Source: Comamonadaceae bacterium (GTDB lineage: Bacteria > Pseudomonadota > Gammaproteobacteria > Burkholderiales > Burkholderiaceae). From it: DNA of 64,000 nucleotides. The notes below the pieces were generated by a model. The model was not told the origin of the DNA. It was given only the letters and a program-made list of their open reading frames with translations, and made no database searches. Below, one piece after another: positions 17,702-27,760 of the stretch (positions are counted from its first letter, which is position 1; each line of letters opens with the position of its first letter). The position numbers and the translations under genes were made by a program. The stretch is taken from contig CANCCJ010000008.1 in assembly GCA_947374535.1 (NCBI GenBank), forward strand, positions 7,650 to 71,649. The letters run 5' to 3'.

Positions 17702-18688
17702 TTACTTCAGCCAACCGCGCTTGCGGAAGTACCACATCGGCACCAGCGCACTGGCGATCATCAGCGCCAAGGCGAGCGGATAGCCCCAAGTCTTGTTTAA
17801 CTCAGGCATGTATTGGAAGTTCATGCCGTAAATGCTGGCAATCAAAGTGGGTGGCAGCAGAGCCACACTAGCCACCGAGAAGATTTTGATGATCTTGTTC
17901 TGGTTGATGTTGATGAAACCTACGGTGGCGTCCATCAAAAAGTTGATCTTGTCGAACAAGAACGCCGTGTGGTTATCGAGCGATTCGATGTCGCGCAAGA
18001 TTTGACGGGCCTCTTCAAACTGGTCGGCATTGAGCATGCGCGAGCGCATCATGAAGCTCACCGCGCGGCGGGTGTCCATCACGTTGCGGCGGATACGGCC
18101 GTTCAAGTCTTCTTGGCGTGCGATGGCGCCTAGCACTTCACCGGCCAAGACGTCGGTCACATCTTCCGACAGCACGAGCTTGCCCGCATTTTCTAGTTGG
18201 TCGTAAATCCCTTCGAGGGTGTCGGCCGAGTATTCAGCGTCGGCGTCGAACAGCTTCAGTAAAACGTCTTTGTCGTCTTCGATCAAGCCGGGTGCGCGGC
18301 GTGCGCGCATGCGCAGAAGGCGGAATACAGGCACGTCTTCATCATGGATAGAGAACAAAACGCCGCGGCTGCGCAAAGCGGTGTTGTTTTGGTTCAAGAT
18401 GAACGCCACGCGCACGGTGCGCGGCTCATCTTCGTGGGCGATTAAGAAGTCGCTGCGGATGTGAAGTTCGCCGTTGTCTTCTTCGTAGAAGCGCGCGGAT
18501 TCCTCGATGTCTTCATCCATCGCGTCTTCGGGGATGGAGAGACCGTAGTACTGCTTGATCCAGCGTTTTTCCTCAAGCGTAGGGGCTTCGAGGTCAACCC
18601 AGATGGGTTGGAATTTGGAGAGTTCTTCCAGCGATTCGATCTCTTCTTGAAAGAGACGACCGTTGGCCAGCGTGAAGATATTGAGCAT
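17702..18688 (-). CDS. corA: Magnesium/cobalt transporter CorA
   Basis: This is a 328-residue protein with a large acidic cytoplasmic N-domain, two C-terminal membrane helices and the selectivity signature YGMNF between them (near residue 292). A Lys-rich tail (FRKRGWLK) is typical. AAGGA lies five bases before the ATG. Upstream is an unusually structured leader with mutually exclusive stems, so post-transcriptional control by divalent cations is possible. Transports Mg2+ (Co2+, Ni2+) across the inner membrane. Confidence 0.95.
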   Translation of the reverse strand: MLNIFTLANGRLFQEEIESLEELSKFQPIWVDLEAPTLEEKRWIKQYYGLSIPEDAMDEDIEESARFYEEDNGELHIRSDFLIAHEDEPRTVRVAFILNQNNTALRSRGVLFSIHDEDVPVFRLLRMRARRAPGLIEDDKDVLLKLFDADAEYSADTLEGIYDQLENAGKLVLSEDVTDVLAGEVLGAIARQEDLNGRIRRNVMDTRRAVSFMMRSRMLNADQFEEARQILRDIESLDNHTAFLFDKINFLMDATVGFININQNKIIKIFSVASVALLPPTLIASIYGMNFQYMPELNKTWGYPLALALMIASALVPMWYFRKRGWLK

Positions 18689-18856
18689 GGCAGTCCTTGC
18701 GCGTGGGGCACAGAAATTCGAAGGTGAAAAATGCAGCTTTCGAATTCGCGCGCCGTTGAAGGCCGATGCGATCCGAAAGCTACCGACTAGGGTAGGTTTC
18801 CAAGGAGATAGCTCCGCTGTTGAAGTGCGTTGATTATCGCACCGAGCCGGTGCGAT
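18689..18856 (-). promoter_or_regulatory. Structured 5' leader of corA (candidate cation-responsive RNA)
   Basis: In the order of minus-strand transcription there is a perfect 8-base hairpin ATCGCACC/GGTGCGAT (18856-18836), a CTACC/GGTAG hairpin next to 18781, and then two stems that share bases. In the first stem AGCTTTCG (18735-18742) pairs with CGAAAGCT (18774-18781). In the second AATTCGAA (18715-18722) pairs with TTCGAATT (18739-18746). Bases 18739-18742 cannot be in both. It matches no riboswitch class I can recognise. Confidence 0.45.
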
Positions 18857-18904
18857 CTAGGGGTTTTCCGGAGGGTGTTTTTTGCAATTTTTAATTTCAA
18901 CCCA

Positions 18905-18933
18905 TTGCCTTTTTCATAGGGCGGGCGCATAGT
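18905..18933 (+). promoter_or_regulatory. Putative sigma-70 promoter of hpf
   Basis: TTGCCT (18905-18910), a 17-base spacer and CATAGT (18928-18933). The start would fall about 25-30 bases before the hpf ATG. Confidence 0.45.
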
Positions 18934-18967
18934 GAAACCGTTGCTAACTCACCAACGGAGGATTTTT

Positions 18968-19297
18968 ATGAATTTGACGATCAGTGGTCACCATCTTGAA
19001 GTAACCCCAGCCCTGCGCACCTATGTGGCAGGCAAGCTAGACCGTATTACCCGACATTTTGATCAAGTGGTGGACGTGAAAGTGCTGTTGAGTATTGAGA
19101 ATCAAACCGAGAAAGAACGCCGACAGAAGGCTGAATGCAACATCCACGTCAAAGGCAGCGACATGTTTGCTGAGAGTGCGCATGAAGACATGTATGCCGC
19201 AGTGGACGAGTTGATGGATAAACTAGATCGCCAAGTGGTACGTCACAAAGACCGATTGCAAAGCCATCAACATGAGAGCCCTAAGCGCCTGATGTAG
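18968..19297 (+). CDS. hpf: Ribosome hibernation-promoting factor (HPF/YfiA family)
   Basis: This is a 109-residue short-form [23 protein letters not shown] and the conserved [35 protein letters not shown] segment match the family that binds the 30S A/P sites and dimerises ribosomes in stationary phase. ATG 18968 follows GGAGG. An in-frame GTG at 18932 would add 12 residues that do not match. It heads hpf-ptsN-hprK, but with a terminator and a separate promoter between it and ptsN. rpoN, its classical neighbour, lies 30 kb away here. Confidence 0.94.
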   Translation: MNLTISGHHLEVTPALRTYVAGKLDRITRHFDQVVDVKVLLSIENQTEKERRQKAECNIHVKGSDMFAESAHEDMYAAVDELMDKLDRQVVRHKDRLQSHQHESPKRLM

Positions 19298-19314
19298 TTC
19301 ATCGAAAGCTTCTC

Positions 19315-19339
19315 AAAACCGCCATAAAACGGCGGTTTT
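19315..19339 (+). terminator. Rho-independent terminator after hpf
   Basis: AAAACCGCC pairs with GGCGGTTTT (nine base pairs, seven-base loop), followed by further T-rich sequence. It separates hpf from ptsN. Confidence 0.75.
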
Positions 19340-19345
19340 GTCGTT

Positions 19346-19375
19346 TTGGCGGCGGTTGTTTTACGGGTGCATAAT
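19346..19375 (+). promoter_or_regulatory. Putative promoter of ptsN-hprK
   Basis: TTGGCG (19346-19351), an 18-base spacer and CATAAT (19370-19375), 12 bases before the ptsN ATG. Confidence 0.45.
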
Positions 19376-19387
19376 CTGCGCTCAATC

Positions 19388-19852
19388 ATGAATCGCTTAG
19401 CTTCCATCCTTCCTCCGGCGCAAGTTCTTGTGCACGTCGAGGTCACCAGTAAAAAGCGCGCCTTTGAAGAGGCGGGCTTGTTGTTTGAGGGTCTGCACGA
19501 CCTCAACCGTGCTTTGGTGGCCGAGAGCTTATTTGCACGTGAGCGTTTGGGCTCAACGGGTTTGGGTCATGGTGTGGCGATTCCGCATGGCCGCATCAAG
19601 GGTTTGAAGTCGCCCATGGCGGCGGTGTTTCAGCTGGACAAGCCGATTGGCTTTGATGCCCCCGATGAGCAGCCAGTGAGTCTGCTCATCTTCTTGCTGG
19701 TGCCTGAGGCCTCTACGCAAAAGCACCTCGAAATCTTGTCTGAAATCGCCGAGCTGTTGAGTGATACCGGTTTGCGCGAAAAAATCAAAACCTGTGACGA
19801 TGCAGCGGAACTCCACCGCATCATCTCTACTTGGAACGCGGTGCAACCGTGA
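19388..19852 (+). CDS. ptsN: PTS IIA-like nitrogen regulatory protein (EIIA-Ntr)
   Basis: This is a 154-residue EIIA domain protein. The phosphorylatable His lies in [11 protein letters not shown] near residue 66. It receives phosphate from NPr/HPr and regulates potassium and nitrogen metabolism instead of sugar uptake. The start [10 protein letters not shown] is family-typical. The TGA stop overlaps the GTG start of hprK, giving tight coupling. Confidence 0.94.
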   Translation: MNRLASILPPAQVLVHVEVTSKKRAFEEAGLLFEGLHDLNRALVAESLFARERLGSTGLGHGVAIPHGRIKGLKSPMAAVFQLDKPIGFDAPDEQPVSLLIFLLVPEASTQKHLEILSEIAELLSDTGLREKIKTCDDAAELHRIISTWNAVQP

Positions 19853-20796
19853 GGCCATCAGTCATCAGCGCGGATGTGCTTTTTGAAGCCTTTCGCGGCC
19901 AATTGCGTTGGGAATGGATTGCCGGCTTAGGCGCTTCCGAGCGTCACTTTGATGAAGTAGCCGTGCGCGCCGCCCGTTCGGGCGCTGACTTGGTGGGCTA
20001 CCTCAACTACATCCACCCCTATCGTGTTCAGGTGATGGGTGAGCGCGAAACCATGTATGTCAAACAGTGCACGGCCGAAGATTGTGCGCGTCGAATTGCA
20101 CGCATCGTCACGCTAGAACCCCCCATGTTGGTACTGGCCGATGGCCAGGAGCCTCCAGAAGCACTGGTCGCGATGTGCGAACGCGCACAAATTCCGCTAT
20201 TTGCCACCCAAGAGTCAGCGGCGTTCGTCATTGATTTGCTCCGCGCCTATTTGTCCAAGCACTTTGCTGATCGCACCACCATGCACGGCGTGTTCATGGA
20301 CATTTTGGGTTTAGGCGTGATGATCACGGGCGAGTCCGGCTTGGGTAAAAGCGAGCTGGGCTTGGAGCTGATTTCGCGCGGCAATGGTTTGGTGGCTGAC
20401 GATGCGGTGGACCTGTATCGCATCAACCAAACTGCGATTGAAGGGCGTTGCCCCGAACTGCTGCAAAACTTGCTCGAAGTGCGCGGCATTGGTTTGCTGG
20501 ATATTCGGGCTATTTTTGGCGAGACCGCAGTCCGCCGCAAGATGCGCTTGAAACTCATCGTGCATCTGGTGCGCAAAGAAACCCTAGAGCGTGACTATGA
20601 GCGCTTGCCCCACGAGCCGCTCACGCAAGACGTGCTGGGTGTGCCCGTGCGCAAAGTGGTGATTCAAGTGGTGGCTGGACGCAACATTGCGGTGTTGGTG
20701 GAAGCTGCGGTGCGCAACTCCATCTTGCAGTTGCGTGGTGTGGATACCTATCAAGAATTTATCGCACGCCACCAACGCGCCATGTCACAAGGCTAA
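19849..20796 (+). CDS. hprK: HPr kinase/phosphorylase
   Basis: This is a 315-residue bifunctional enzyme that phosphorylates or dephosphorylates a serine of HPr. His146 ([10 protein letters not shown]) and the Walker A loop GESGLGKS at 161-168 are followed by the C-terminal signature [18 protein letters not shown]. The GTG at 19849 was chosen because the homologous N-terminus ([19 protein letters not shown]) starts here and the codon overlaps the ptsN stop. Confidence 0.95.
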   Translation: MRPSVISADVLFEAFRGQLRWEWIAGLGASERHFDEVAVRAARSGADLVGYLNYIHPYRVQVMGERETMYVKQCTAEDCARRIARIVTLEPPMLVLADGQEPPEALVAMCERAQIPLFATQESAAFVIDLLRAYLSKHFADRTTMHGVFMDILGLGVMITGESGLGKSELGLELISRGNGLVADDAVDLYRINQTAIEGRCPELLQNLLEVRGIGLLDIRAIFGETAVRRKMRLKLIVHLVRKETLERDYERLPHEPLTQDVLGVPVRKVVIQVVAGRNIAVLVEAAVRNSILQLRGVDTYQEFIARHQRAMSQG

Positions 20797-20837
20797 GCCT
20801 GAACGTGACCGCTCAGCTGTGGAATAGGCCCCGCCGC

Positions 20838-20843
20838 TACAAT
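20838..20843 (+). promoter_or_regulatory. Putative -10 of bamE
   Basis: TACAAT (five of six consensus) about 43 bases before the bamE ATG in an 89-base gap. No strong -35. Confidence 0.35.
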
Positions 20844-20885
20844 GACTAAATCCTAGCCCTAGCGCCTCATTCGGCCTTTCACACC

Positions 20886-21431
20886 ATGTTTGAATCCTGT
20901 CGAAACGCCTCTTATTTTTTGTGCCAGCAACGTCGCCTTGTGGTGCTTGCTTGTGTGGTTGCGAGCGCGGGGCTCACGGCTTGCTCGACCAACTTGATAT
21001 ACAAGCCCGAGGTCGTGCAAGGCAACTTCGTTTCGCGCGAGCAGGTGCAAGCGCTGCGCGCTGGCATGCCACGTCAAGCCGTGCGCGATGTGTTGGGTAC
21101 GCCTTTGCTCGCCAGCCTGTTCCATGCAGACCGTTGGGACTACGCTTTCGCCATCCGACGCCAAGGCGCTGAGCCTCAACAACGACGCATCAGCGTGTTC
21201 TTCAAAAACGACATGCTCGACCGCATTGAAGGTGATCCGTTGCCAACCGAAGCAGAGTTTGCTGCAAAGCTCGACAACCGTCGCCCTCCTACCAAGCTGC
21301 CTGAGCTCAAAGCCAGCGAAGCGGAATTGGCCAAGTTTCCCGCCAAGCCTGCACCTGTCGCCGAGGCAACGCAGTTAGCCGCGCCAGCTGCACCTGTTTC
21401 TTACCCGTCGCTCGAAAGCGCGGCTCGTTGA
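20886..21431 (+). CDS. bamE: Outer membrane protein assembly factor BamE (OmlA/SmpA lipoprotein)
   Basis: This is a 181-residue lipoprotein. A signal peptide with lipobox LTAC (Cys33) is followed by the SmpA/OmlA domain (IYKPEVVQGNFVSREQVQAL, GMPRQAVRDVLGTPLLASLF, WDYAF), a part of the BAM complex that inserts beta-barrel proteins. A Pro/Ala-rich tail of about 60 residues extends beyond the E. coli protein (113). The Fur gene that often stands divergent to bamE is not adjacent here, because hprK precedes it. Confidence 0.93.
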   Translation: MFESCRNASYFLCQQRRLVVLACVVASAGLTACSTNLIYKPEVVQGNFVSREQVQALRAGMPRQAVRDVLGTPLLASLFHADRWDYAFAIRRQGAEPQQRRISVFFKNDMLDRIEGDPLPTEAEFAAKLDNRRPPTKLPELKASEAELAKFPAKPAPVAEATQLAAPAAPVSYPSLESAAR

Positions 21432-21453
21432 TTATTGAAAGCGCCGACACACC

Positions 21454-22272
21454 ATGGCCCAATCCCCTGATACTTTGAAAATAGCCATTGCTGGCGCGAG
21501 TGGCCGCATGGGTCACATGTTGATTGAGGCCGTGCGAAACGACCCGACTTGCCAGTTGGCGGGCGCTTTGGATGTGCCTGCTAGCCCGGGGATCGGTAAC
21601 GATGCCACGGGCTTTTTGGGGCAAGCCAGCGGCGTGACCATTGAAGCCGATGTGCGCAAAGGTCTGCAAAACAGCCAAGTGCTGATTGACTTCACTCGCC
21701 CAGAGGGCACCTTGGCACATTTGAAAATTTGCCGCGAATTGGGCGTCAAGTTGGTCATCGGCACAACCGGTTTTACCGACGCGCAAAAAGGAGAAATCGC
21801 AGAAGCCGCCAACGACATCGCCATCGTCATGGCGCCCAATATGAGCGTGGGCGTGAACGTGACCTTGAAACTTTTGCAAATGGCCGCTCAAGCCATGCCC
21901 ACCGGCTACGACATTGAAATCGTTGAGGCGCACCACCGTAACAAGGTCGATGCGCCATCAGGTACGGCGCTCAAAATGGGCGAGGTGATTGCCCAAGCTA
22001 TGGGGCGTGACCTCAAAGATTGCGCCGTGTATGAGCGCTTCGGCCACACCGGCGAACGCGACCCATCCACCATCGGCTTTGCCACCATCCGTGGTGGCGA
22101 CATTGTGGGCGACCACACCGTGCTGTTCGCCGGCACGGGTGAACGCATTGAGGTCACGCACAAGTCCTCCAGCCGCGCCACCTATGCACAGGGCAGCTTG
22201 CGTGCGGCTGCTTTCTTAGCTGGCAAGAGCAAGGGCTTGTTCGACATGTTTGACGTCTTGAACCTGCGTTAA
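21454..22272 (+). CDS. dapB: 4-hydroxy-tetrahydrodipicolinate reductase
   Basis: This is a 272-residue enzyme of lysine/diaminopimelate synthesis. The N-terminal nucleotide-binding motif [14 protein letters not shown] is at residues 10-23, IGTTGF near 103-108, and the catalytic signature [16 protein letters not shown] near residue 155-170. Normal length. It lies 22 bases after bamE and five bases before the ExbB-like gene, so it probably belongs to a bamE-dapB-exbBD transcription unit. Confidence 0.97.
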   Translation: MAQSPDTLKIAIAGASGRMGHMLIEAVRNDPTCQLAGALDVPASPGIGNDATGFLGQASGVTIEADVRKGLQNSQVLIDFTRPEGTLAHLKICRELGVKLVIGTTGFTDAQKGEIAEAANDIAIVMAPNMSVGVNVTLKLLQMAAQAMPTGYDIEIVEAHHRNKVDAPSGTALKMGEVIAQAMGRDLKDCAVYERFGHTGERDPSTIGFATIRGGDIVGDHTVLFAGTGERIEVTHKSSSRATYAQGSLRAAAFLAGKSKGLFDMFDVLNLR

Positions 22273-22277
22273 TTCCC

Positions 22278-22904
22278 ATGGACTTTTTCGCTGCCGCATT
22301 GCAAGGTGACGCGCTCAGCGCCACGTTGGTCATCGCCTTGCTCGCTATGTCCGTGGCCAGTTGGACCGTGATTTTTTACAAATCTTGGTTGCTGCGCCGT
22401 GTGAGCGGGGATGTGGTCAACGGCAAAGCCGCTTTCTGGCAAGCGCGAGATGTGCAGCAGGGTATTCAAGCTTTGGATTCGGTGGAGCGCACGCCCTTGT
22501 TGCTGCCTTTGGCCCAAGCCAACCAGCAACTCATGCCTGGGACGCTGGGTGCGCAAGGCGATGTATCGGCTCAGCGCACCCGTGTGTTGCGCGATGCTTT
22601 GCATGGCGTGTTGCACCGTTTGCAAGCAGGTCAGGTTTTGCTGGCAACGGTCGGCTCCACCGCGCCGTTCGTAGGTTTGCTCGGAACCGTGTGGGGTATT
22701 TATCACGCGCTGACCGGCATAGCCACAGCAGGTCAACTCACGATTGAGCATGTGGCTGGCCCCGTGGGCGAGGCGTTGGTCATGACCGCCGCTGGCTTGG
22801 CCGTCGCATTGCCCGCTGTGTTGGCCTTTAACGTGATGGGCCGTGTCATCAACCGTTTGGAGCAAGAGCTGGAAGGCTTTGCCCACGACCTGCGAGAGCT
22901 TTGA
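22278..22904 (+). CDS. MotA/TolQ/ExbB proton channel family protein
   Basis: This is a 208-residue protein with three membrane helices (ATLVIALLAMSVASWTVIFY near residue 15, then the pair GQVLLATVGSTAPFVGLLGT near 120 and ALVMTAAGLAVALPAVLAFN near 163). The second pair contains the TolQ/ExbB signature. With the next gene it forms the proton-driven motor that energises TonB or TolA. It overlaps the ExbD-like gene by one base (TGATG). Whether it serves Ton or Tol cannot be told from the sequence, since no tonB/tolA/tolB is adjacent. Confidence 0.88.
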   Translation: MDFFAAALQGDALSATLVIALLAMSVASWTVIFYKSWLLRRVSGDVVNGKAAFWQARDVQQGIQALDSVERTPLLLPLAQANQQLMPGTLGAQGDVSAQRTRVLRDALHGVLHRLQAGQVLLATVGSTAPFVGLLGTVWGIYHALTGIATAGQLTIEHVAGPVGEALVMTAAGLAVALPAVLAFNVMGRVINRLEQELEGFAHDLREL

Positions 22905-23356
22905 TGGCTTTCGGACGTTTTGAGCGTACGCCAGGCCAAACGCCCATGAGCGACATCAACGTCACGCCTTTGGTGGATGTGATGATGGTGTTGTTGGTCA
23001 TTTTTATCATCACCGCCCCCTTGATGGTCAGCGCCCTCAAGCTCGACTTGCCCAAAACGGAAGGGGCGCAGGCCAGCAGCGCGCCGCCGCGCTTCGTCAA
23101 ACTCAGCATCGACGCCAAGGGCGTGGTCTATTTGGACGACAAGGCCATTGCCTTGGATGAACTCAAACGCAGCCTCAATGCCCAAGCTTCTAAGGCGCTG
23201 GCCATGGATCGCGGCGAATTGCCCGAAGTGCAATTGCGTGCCGATGAGCGGGTGCCCTATGGCAAAGTGGTCGAAGTCATGGGCCTCGCCCAGCAAGCGG
23301 GCATGAACCGCATTGGCTTTGTGACCGAGCGCAAACAGCCCTCGGCCACCCCCTGA
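22904..23356 (+). CDS. ExbD/TolR family biopolymer transporter
   Basis: This is a 150-residue single-helix protein. After a short cytoplasmic stretch, SDINVTPLVDVMMVLLVIFI contains the conserved membrane Asp (near residue 28) that carries protons through the ExbBD/TolQR motor. The periplasmic domain follows (LSIDAKGVVYLDDKAI, QLRADERVPYGKVVEVMGLA). ATG 22904 shares its A with the upstream TGA. Confidence 0.9.
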   Translation: MAFGRFERTPGQTPMSDINVTPLVDVMMVLLVIFIITAPLMVSALKLDLPKTEGAQASSAPPRFVKLSIDAKGVVYLDDKAIALDELKRSLNAQASKALAMDRGELPEVQLRADERVPYGKVVEVMGLAQQAGMNRIGFVTERKQPSATP

Positions 23357-23450
23357 TCTGCCCCCAACCCAGCCTAAAATCTAAGTTTGATGCGCCTTGG
23401 CTTTCTAAGGTGCTGCTCCCCGCATAAGACGGGGTTCTCTGACTGACTCC

Positions 23451-26159
23451 ATGCAAGACAAATACAACCACACCGAGGTCGAACGCGCCGTTCAGGCCGC
23501 TTGGACCCACGCCGACGCCTACCGCGTGACCGAAGACGCGTCTAAGAAAAAGTTTTACGCCTGCTCCATGCTGCCTTACCCCAGCGGCAAGCTGCACATG
23601 GGCCATGTGCGCAACTACACCATCAACGACATGCTCACGCGCAACCTGCGCATGAAGGGCTACAACGTCTTGATGCCCATGGGTTGGGACGCCTTTGGTT
23701 TGCCCGCTGAAAATGCGGCGCTGAAAAACGGCGTGCCGCCCGCCAAGTGGACGCACGAAAACATTGCTTACATGAAGAAGCAAATGCAGGCGATGGGCTT
23801 GGCCATCGACTGGTCACGCGAAGTGGCCACTTGCGAGCCAACTTACTACAAGTGGAACCAATGGCTCTTCTTGAAGATGCTCGAAAAAGGCATCGCCTAC
23901 CGCAAGACCCAAGTGGTGAACTGGGACCCGGTGGACCAAACCGTGTTGGCCAACGAGCAGGTGATTGACGGCAAAGGCTGGCGCACAGGCGCACCGGTCG
24001 AAAAGCGCGAAATTCCCGGCTATTACCTCGACATCACCCGCTACGCGCAAGAGTTGCTGGACCATGTGCAAATCGGGAACGAGAAAGCCACGCTTAACGG
24101 CTGGCCCGACAAAGTGCGCTTGATGCAAGAGAACTGGATTGGTAAGTCTGAAGGCGTGCGCTTTGCGTTCACGCACGACATGGCTGGCGCAGACGGTTCG
24201 CTCATCGGCGACGGCAAGATGTATGTGTTCACCACGCGCGCCGACACCATCATGGGCGTCACTTTCTGTGCGGTGGCCGCCGAGCATCCCTTGGCCTTGC
24301 ACGCTGCGGCAACGAATCCTGCCTTGGCCGCATTCCTTGAAGAGTGCAAGAGCGGTGGCACGACCGAAGCCGAACTGGCTACGCAAGAGAAAAAGGGCAT
24401 GCCCACGGGCTTGTTCGTCACGCATCCGCTCACAGGAGCGAAGACCGAAGTGTGGGTGGGCAACTATGTGCTCATGTCCTACGGCGATGGCGCGGTCATG
24501 GGCGTGCCTGCGCACGACGAGCGTGACTTTGCGTTTGCTTTGAAATACGACTTGCCCATCAAGCAAGTGGTGTCGGTCAAAGACCACGCCTTCAACGACC
24601 AAGCTTGGCAAGAGTGGTACGCCGACAAACAAAACTGTGTGTGTGTCAACTCTGGTGAACTCGACGGCTTGAACCAAAAAGCCGCCGTCAACAAAGTGGC
24701 CGAATTGCTGGCCGCCAAGAACTTGGGCGAGAAGAAAACCACTTGGCGTTTGCGCGACTGGGGCATTAGCCGCCAACGCTATTGGGGCACGCCCATTCCC
24801 ATCATCCATTGCGACGAACACGGCGCTGTGCCTGTGCCCGAAAAGGATCTGCCCGTGGTGTTGCCGCAAGACTGCATCCCCGACGGTTCGGGCAACCCGC
24901 TGGTGAAGCACGAAGGGTTCCACGCGGCGAGTCCCGGAAGCGATAAGCGTGTCGCATGCCCCGTGTGCGGCAAGCCCGCCCGCCGCGAGACCGACACCAT
25001 GGACACCTTTGTGGACTCATCGTGGTACTTCATGCGCTATTGCGACCCCACCAACACCGAGGCAATGGTGGCCGAGGGTGCACAGTACTGGGCGCCGATG
25101 GACCAATACATTGGCGGCATCGAACACGCCATCTTGCATTTGCTCTACGCACGTTTCTGGACCAAGGTCATGCGCGACATGGGCTTGGTCAAAATTGACG
25201 AACCCTTCACCAAGCTGCTCACGCAAGGCATGGTGCTCAACCACATCTACTCACGTCGCACCGCCAAGGGTGGCAAGGATTATTTCTGGCCCCACGACGT
25301 GGAGCATGTGCTCGACGACACAGGCAAAGTGCTCGGGGCAAAGTTGAAGAACGCAGCCGACAGCAGCGATGGCAAATTGCCCGTGGGCACCGCCATTGAC
25401 TACGAAGGCGTGGGCACCATGTCCAAGTCCAAGAACAACGGCGTGGACCCACAAGACTTGATCGAACGCTACGGCGCCGACACCGCGCGTTTGTACACCA
25501 TGTTCACCGCACCGCCCGAAGCCACACTGGAGTGGAACGATGCCGCCGTGGAAGGCAGCTACCGCTTTTTGCGACGTGTGTGGAACTTCAGCGTCAAGCA
25601 CGAAACCACGCTCAAGGCGGCAAACGCTGGCACCGTGAGCACGGCCAAACTTCGCAAAGAAGCCGCCGATTTGCGGCGCGAAATGCACGCGGTGCTGAAG
25701 CAAGTGAGCTACGACTACGAGCGCATGCAATACAACACGGTGGTATCGGGCTGCATGAAATTACTCAATGCCTTGGAAGACTTCAAAGCGGACGGCAGCG
25801 ATGGCGACACCGCTGTGCTGTGCGAAGGCATGTCTGTTTTGCTGCGCATGCTCTACCCCGCATGTCCGCACATCAGTGCCAACTTGTGGGCTGAGTTGGG
25901 CTACGCTGCCAAGTCGGGCGATTTGCTGGACTCCGCATGGCCCGAGGTGGACGAGTCTGCTTTGCTACGCGACGAGCTGGAGCTGATGCTGCAAATCAAC
26001 GGCAAGCTACGCGGCTCTGTCACCGTCAGCGCCACTGCCAGCAAAGAGCAAATTGAGCAAGCTGCATTGGCGACCGAAGCCTTCATCAAGCAAGCCAATG
26101 GCGCTGCACCCAAGAAAGTCATCGTGGTGCCCGGCCGGTTGGTCAACATCGTCGTCTAA
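23451..26159 (+). CDS. leuS: Leucyl-tRNA synthetase
   Basis: This is a 902-residue class I synthetase. The HIGH motif appears as HMGH in [14 protein letters not shown] near residue 45, the CP1 editing domain is at about 225-420 ([23 protein letters not shown]), and the KMSKS motif appears as MSKSKNN near residue 657. Full length. The preceding gap (23357-23450) contains a TAAAAT at 23375 and a small CCCCG/CGGGG hairpin, but no clear promoter. It begins the conserved leuS-lptE-holA cluster. Confidence 0.98.
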   Translation: MQDKYNHTEVERAVQAAWTHADAYRVTEDASKKKFYACSMLPYPSGKLHMGHVRNYTINDMLTRNLRMKGYNVLMPMGWDAFGLPAENAALKNGVPPAKWTHENIAYMKKQMQAMGLAIDWSREVATCEPTYYKWNQWLFLKMLEKGIAYRKTQVVNWDPVDQTVLANEQVIDGKGWRTGAPVEKREIPGYYLDITRYAQELLDHVQIGNEKATLNGWPDKVRLMQENWIGKSEGVRFAFTHDMAGADGSLIGDGKMYVFTTRADTIMGVTFCAVAAEHPLALHAAATNPALAAFLEECKSGGTTEAELATQEKKGMPTGLFVTHPLTGAKTEVWVGNYVLMSYGDGAVMGVPAHDERDFAFALKYDLPIKQVVSVKDHAFNDQAWQEWYADKQNCVCVNSGELDGLNQKAAVNKVAELLAAKNLGEKKTTWRLRDWGISRQRYWGTPIPIIHCDEHGAVPVPEKDLPVVLPQDCIPDGSGNPLVKHEGFHAASPGSDKRVACPVCGKPARRETDTMDTFVDSSWYFMRYCDPTNTEAMVAEGAQYWAPMDQYIGGIEHAILHLLYARFWTKVMRDMGLVKIDEPFTKLLTQGMVLNHIYSRRTAKGGKDYFWPHDVEHVLDDTGKVLGAKLKNAADSSDGKLPVGTAIDYEGVGTMSKSKNNGVDPQDLIERYGADTARLYTMFTAPPEATLEWNDAAVEGSYRFLRRVWNFSVKHETTLKAANAGTVSTAKLRKEAADLRREMHAVLKQVSYDYERMQYNTVVSGCMKLLNALEDFKADGSDGDTAVLCEGMSVLLRMLYPACPHISANLWAELGYAAKSGDLLDSAWPEVDESALLRDELELMLQINGKLRGSVTVSATASKEQIEQAALATEAFIKQANGAAPKKVIVVPGRLVNIVV

Positions 26160-26167
26160 AGGTTGAT

Positions 26168-26674
26168 ATGCGCACCACACGCCGTTCTTGGTTGATGTCC
26201 ACGGCCCTCGTTGCAGGGCTGGCGGGGTGTGGGTTCGAGTTGCGCAAGCCACCGAACTATGCATTCAGCACGCTGTTCAGTAGCATTCCCATCGTCTCGC
26301 CTTTTGGCGTGAAGCTCAAGCGCAGCTTGGAGTCTTCGGGGCAGGTGGAGGTGATCAACGACCCGCGCCAGATCGAGCGAGCGCAAGTCATTTTTGATCA
26401 GCTGTTTGAGCTGCGTGAAAAAGTGGTGGTGGGCCGCACCTCGACGGGAGCGATTCGTGAATTTCAATTGCGCATGCGCTATCGCTTTCGCCTGCGCTCA
26501 AAGAACGGTGTTGAGCTGATTCCCGACACAGAAATCTTGTTGACGCGCGACATCAACTTCAACGAAACCGGTGCTTTGTCTAAAGAGTCGGAAGAGGCCT
26601 TGCTCTACCGCGATATGGAAAACGATTTGGTGCAGCAAATCCAGCGTCGCTTGGCATCGATTCGTCAAATTTAA
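26168..26674 (+). CDS. lptE: LPS assembly lipoprotein LptE
   Basis: This is a 168-residue protein. The signal peptide has Arg residues near its start and a lipobox LAGC (Cys21), followed by GFELRKP, the typical N-terminus of mature LptE. It plugs the LptD barrel in the outer membrane and helps deliver LPS. It starts eight bases after leuS and ends two bases before holA. Position between leuS and holA is conserved in proteobacteria. Confidence 0.9.
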   Translation: MRTTRRSWLMSTALVAGLAGCGFELRKPPNYAFSTLFSSIPIVSPFGVKLKRSLESSGQVEVINDPRQIERAQVIFDQLFELREKVVVGRTSTGAIREFQLRMRYRFRLRSKNGVELIPDTEILLTRDINFNETGALSKESEEALLYRDMENDLVQQIQRRLASIRQI

Positions 26675-26676
26675 GC

Positions 26677-27747
26677 ATGCAAGTTGCCAGCGCTCAATTC
26701 GCCAACCACTTGCAAGCACAGGCGAGCAAAGGTTTGCGCAGCCTCTACACCTTTCATGGGGACGAGCCGCTGTTGCAGCAAGAGGCTTTAGATGCTTTGC
26801 GCACCCACGCACGCACGCAAGGCTTCACCGAGCGCAGTGTGTTTGCCGTGGCTGGCGCGCACTTTGATTGGGGCGAAGTGTTGGCCGCTGGCGGCTCTAT
26901 GAGTTTGTTTGCTGACAAACAGCTGATTGAAATCCGCATTCCCTCGGGCAAGCCCGGCAAAGAAGGCAGCACAGCCTTGCAGCAAATTGCAGAGTTGGCT
27001 GTGGGCAACGACAGCACGCTCACCGTGGTGCTGTTGCCGCGCCTCGACAAAGCCACGAAAAGCTCTGCGTGGTTCAGTGCCTTAGAGAACAACGGCATCA
27101 GCGTGCAAATTGATCCGATTGAACGCCATACGCTACCCACTTGGATTGCGCAGCGCTTGGGCGCTCAGCAACAACGTGTGGCCTCTGGCGAGGCTGGGCA
27201 AAACACCTTGCAGTTTTTTGCGGACCGAGTGGAAGGCAACTTGCTCGCTGCGCACCAAGAAATTCAAAAGCTTGGCCTTCTCTATCCCGAAGGTGAGTTG
27301 AGCTTTGAGCAGGTCGAACGTGCCGTGTTGAACGTGGCGCGCTTCGACGTATTCAAACTCGCAGAAGCCGTGCTCAGCGGCCAGCCCCTACGCGTGCAAC
27401 GCATGCTCGATGGCCTGAAGGCCGAGGGCGAAGCCGAAGTGCTGGTGCACTACACCTTGGCCGAAGAGATTCGTGCTTTGAAGCGCGTCAAAGACGCGGT
27501 GGCCTCCGGTAAAGCTTTGCCCATGGCTCTGCGCGAGCAGCGCATTTGGGGGCCACGCGAGCGTTTGTTTGAACGCGTGTTGCCCCGCTTGAGCGTGGGT
27601 ATGCTCGAAAAACTGTTGCAGTCGGCGCACCAAGTCGACGGCATTGTCAAAGGCCTCAAATCGCCAGAATGGCCGGCCGATAACTGGCAAGCGCTGCACC
27701 GTTTGGCCATGCGTTTATGCCGCGCTTGTATGCCGCGTAACGCTTAA
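26677..27747 (+). CDS. holA: DNA polymerase III subunit delta
   Basis: This is a 356-residue clamp-loader subunit. The N-terminal LYTFHGDEPLLQQEALDALR is the family signature. The central RVEGNLLAAHQEIQKLGLLY and the C-terminal helical domain (PEWPADNWQALHRLAMRLCR) are present. It opens the beta clamp within the gamma complex. The stop is followed 13 bases later by proA. Confidence 0.95.
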   Translation: MQVASAQFANHLQAQASKGLRSLYTFHGDEPLLQQEALDALRTHARTQGFTERSVFAVAGAHFDWGEVLAAGGSMSLFADKQLIEIRIPSGKPGKEGSTALQQIAELAVGNDSTLTVVLLPRLDKATKSSAWFSALENNGISVQIDPIERHTLPTWIAQRLGAQQQRVASGEAGQNTLQFFADRVEGNLLAAHQEIQKLGLLYPEGELSFEQVERAVLNVARFDVFKLAEAVLSGQPLRVQRMLDGLKAEGEAEVLVHYTLAEEIRALKRVKDAVASGKALPMALREQRIWGPRERLFERVLPRLSVGMLEKLLQSAHQVDGIVKGLKSPEWPADNWQALHRLAMRLCRACMPRNA

Positions 27748-27760
27748 TTAGGAAACACAC

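Noticed and set aside
18689..18856. yybP-ykoY or M-box riboswitch upstream of corA
   Set aside because: The conserved core sequences of those classes are not visible; only generic hairpins are.
18857..18967. Sigma-54 promoter upstream of hpf
   Set aside because: No GG-N10-GC pair with the right flanks; a sigma-70-like site is better supported.
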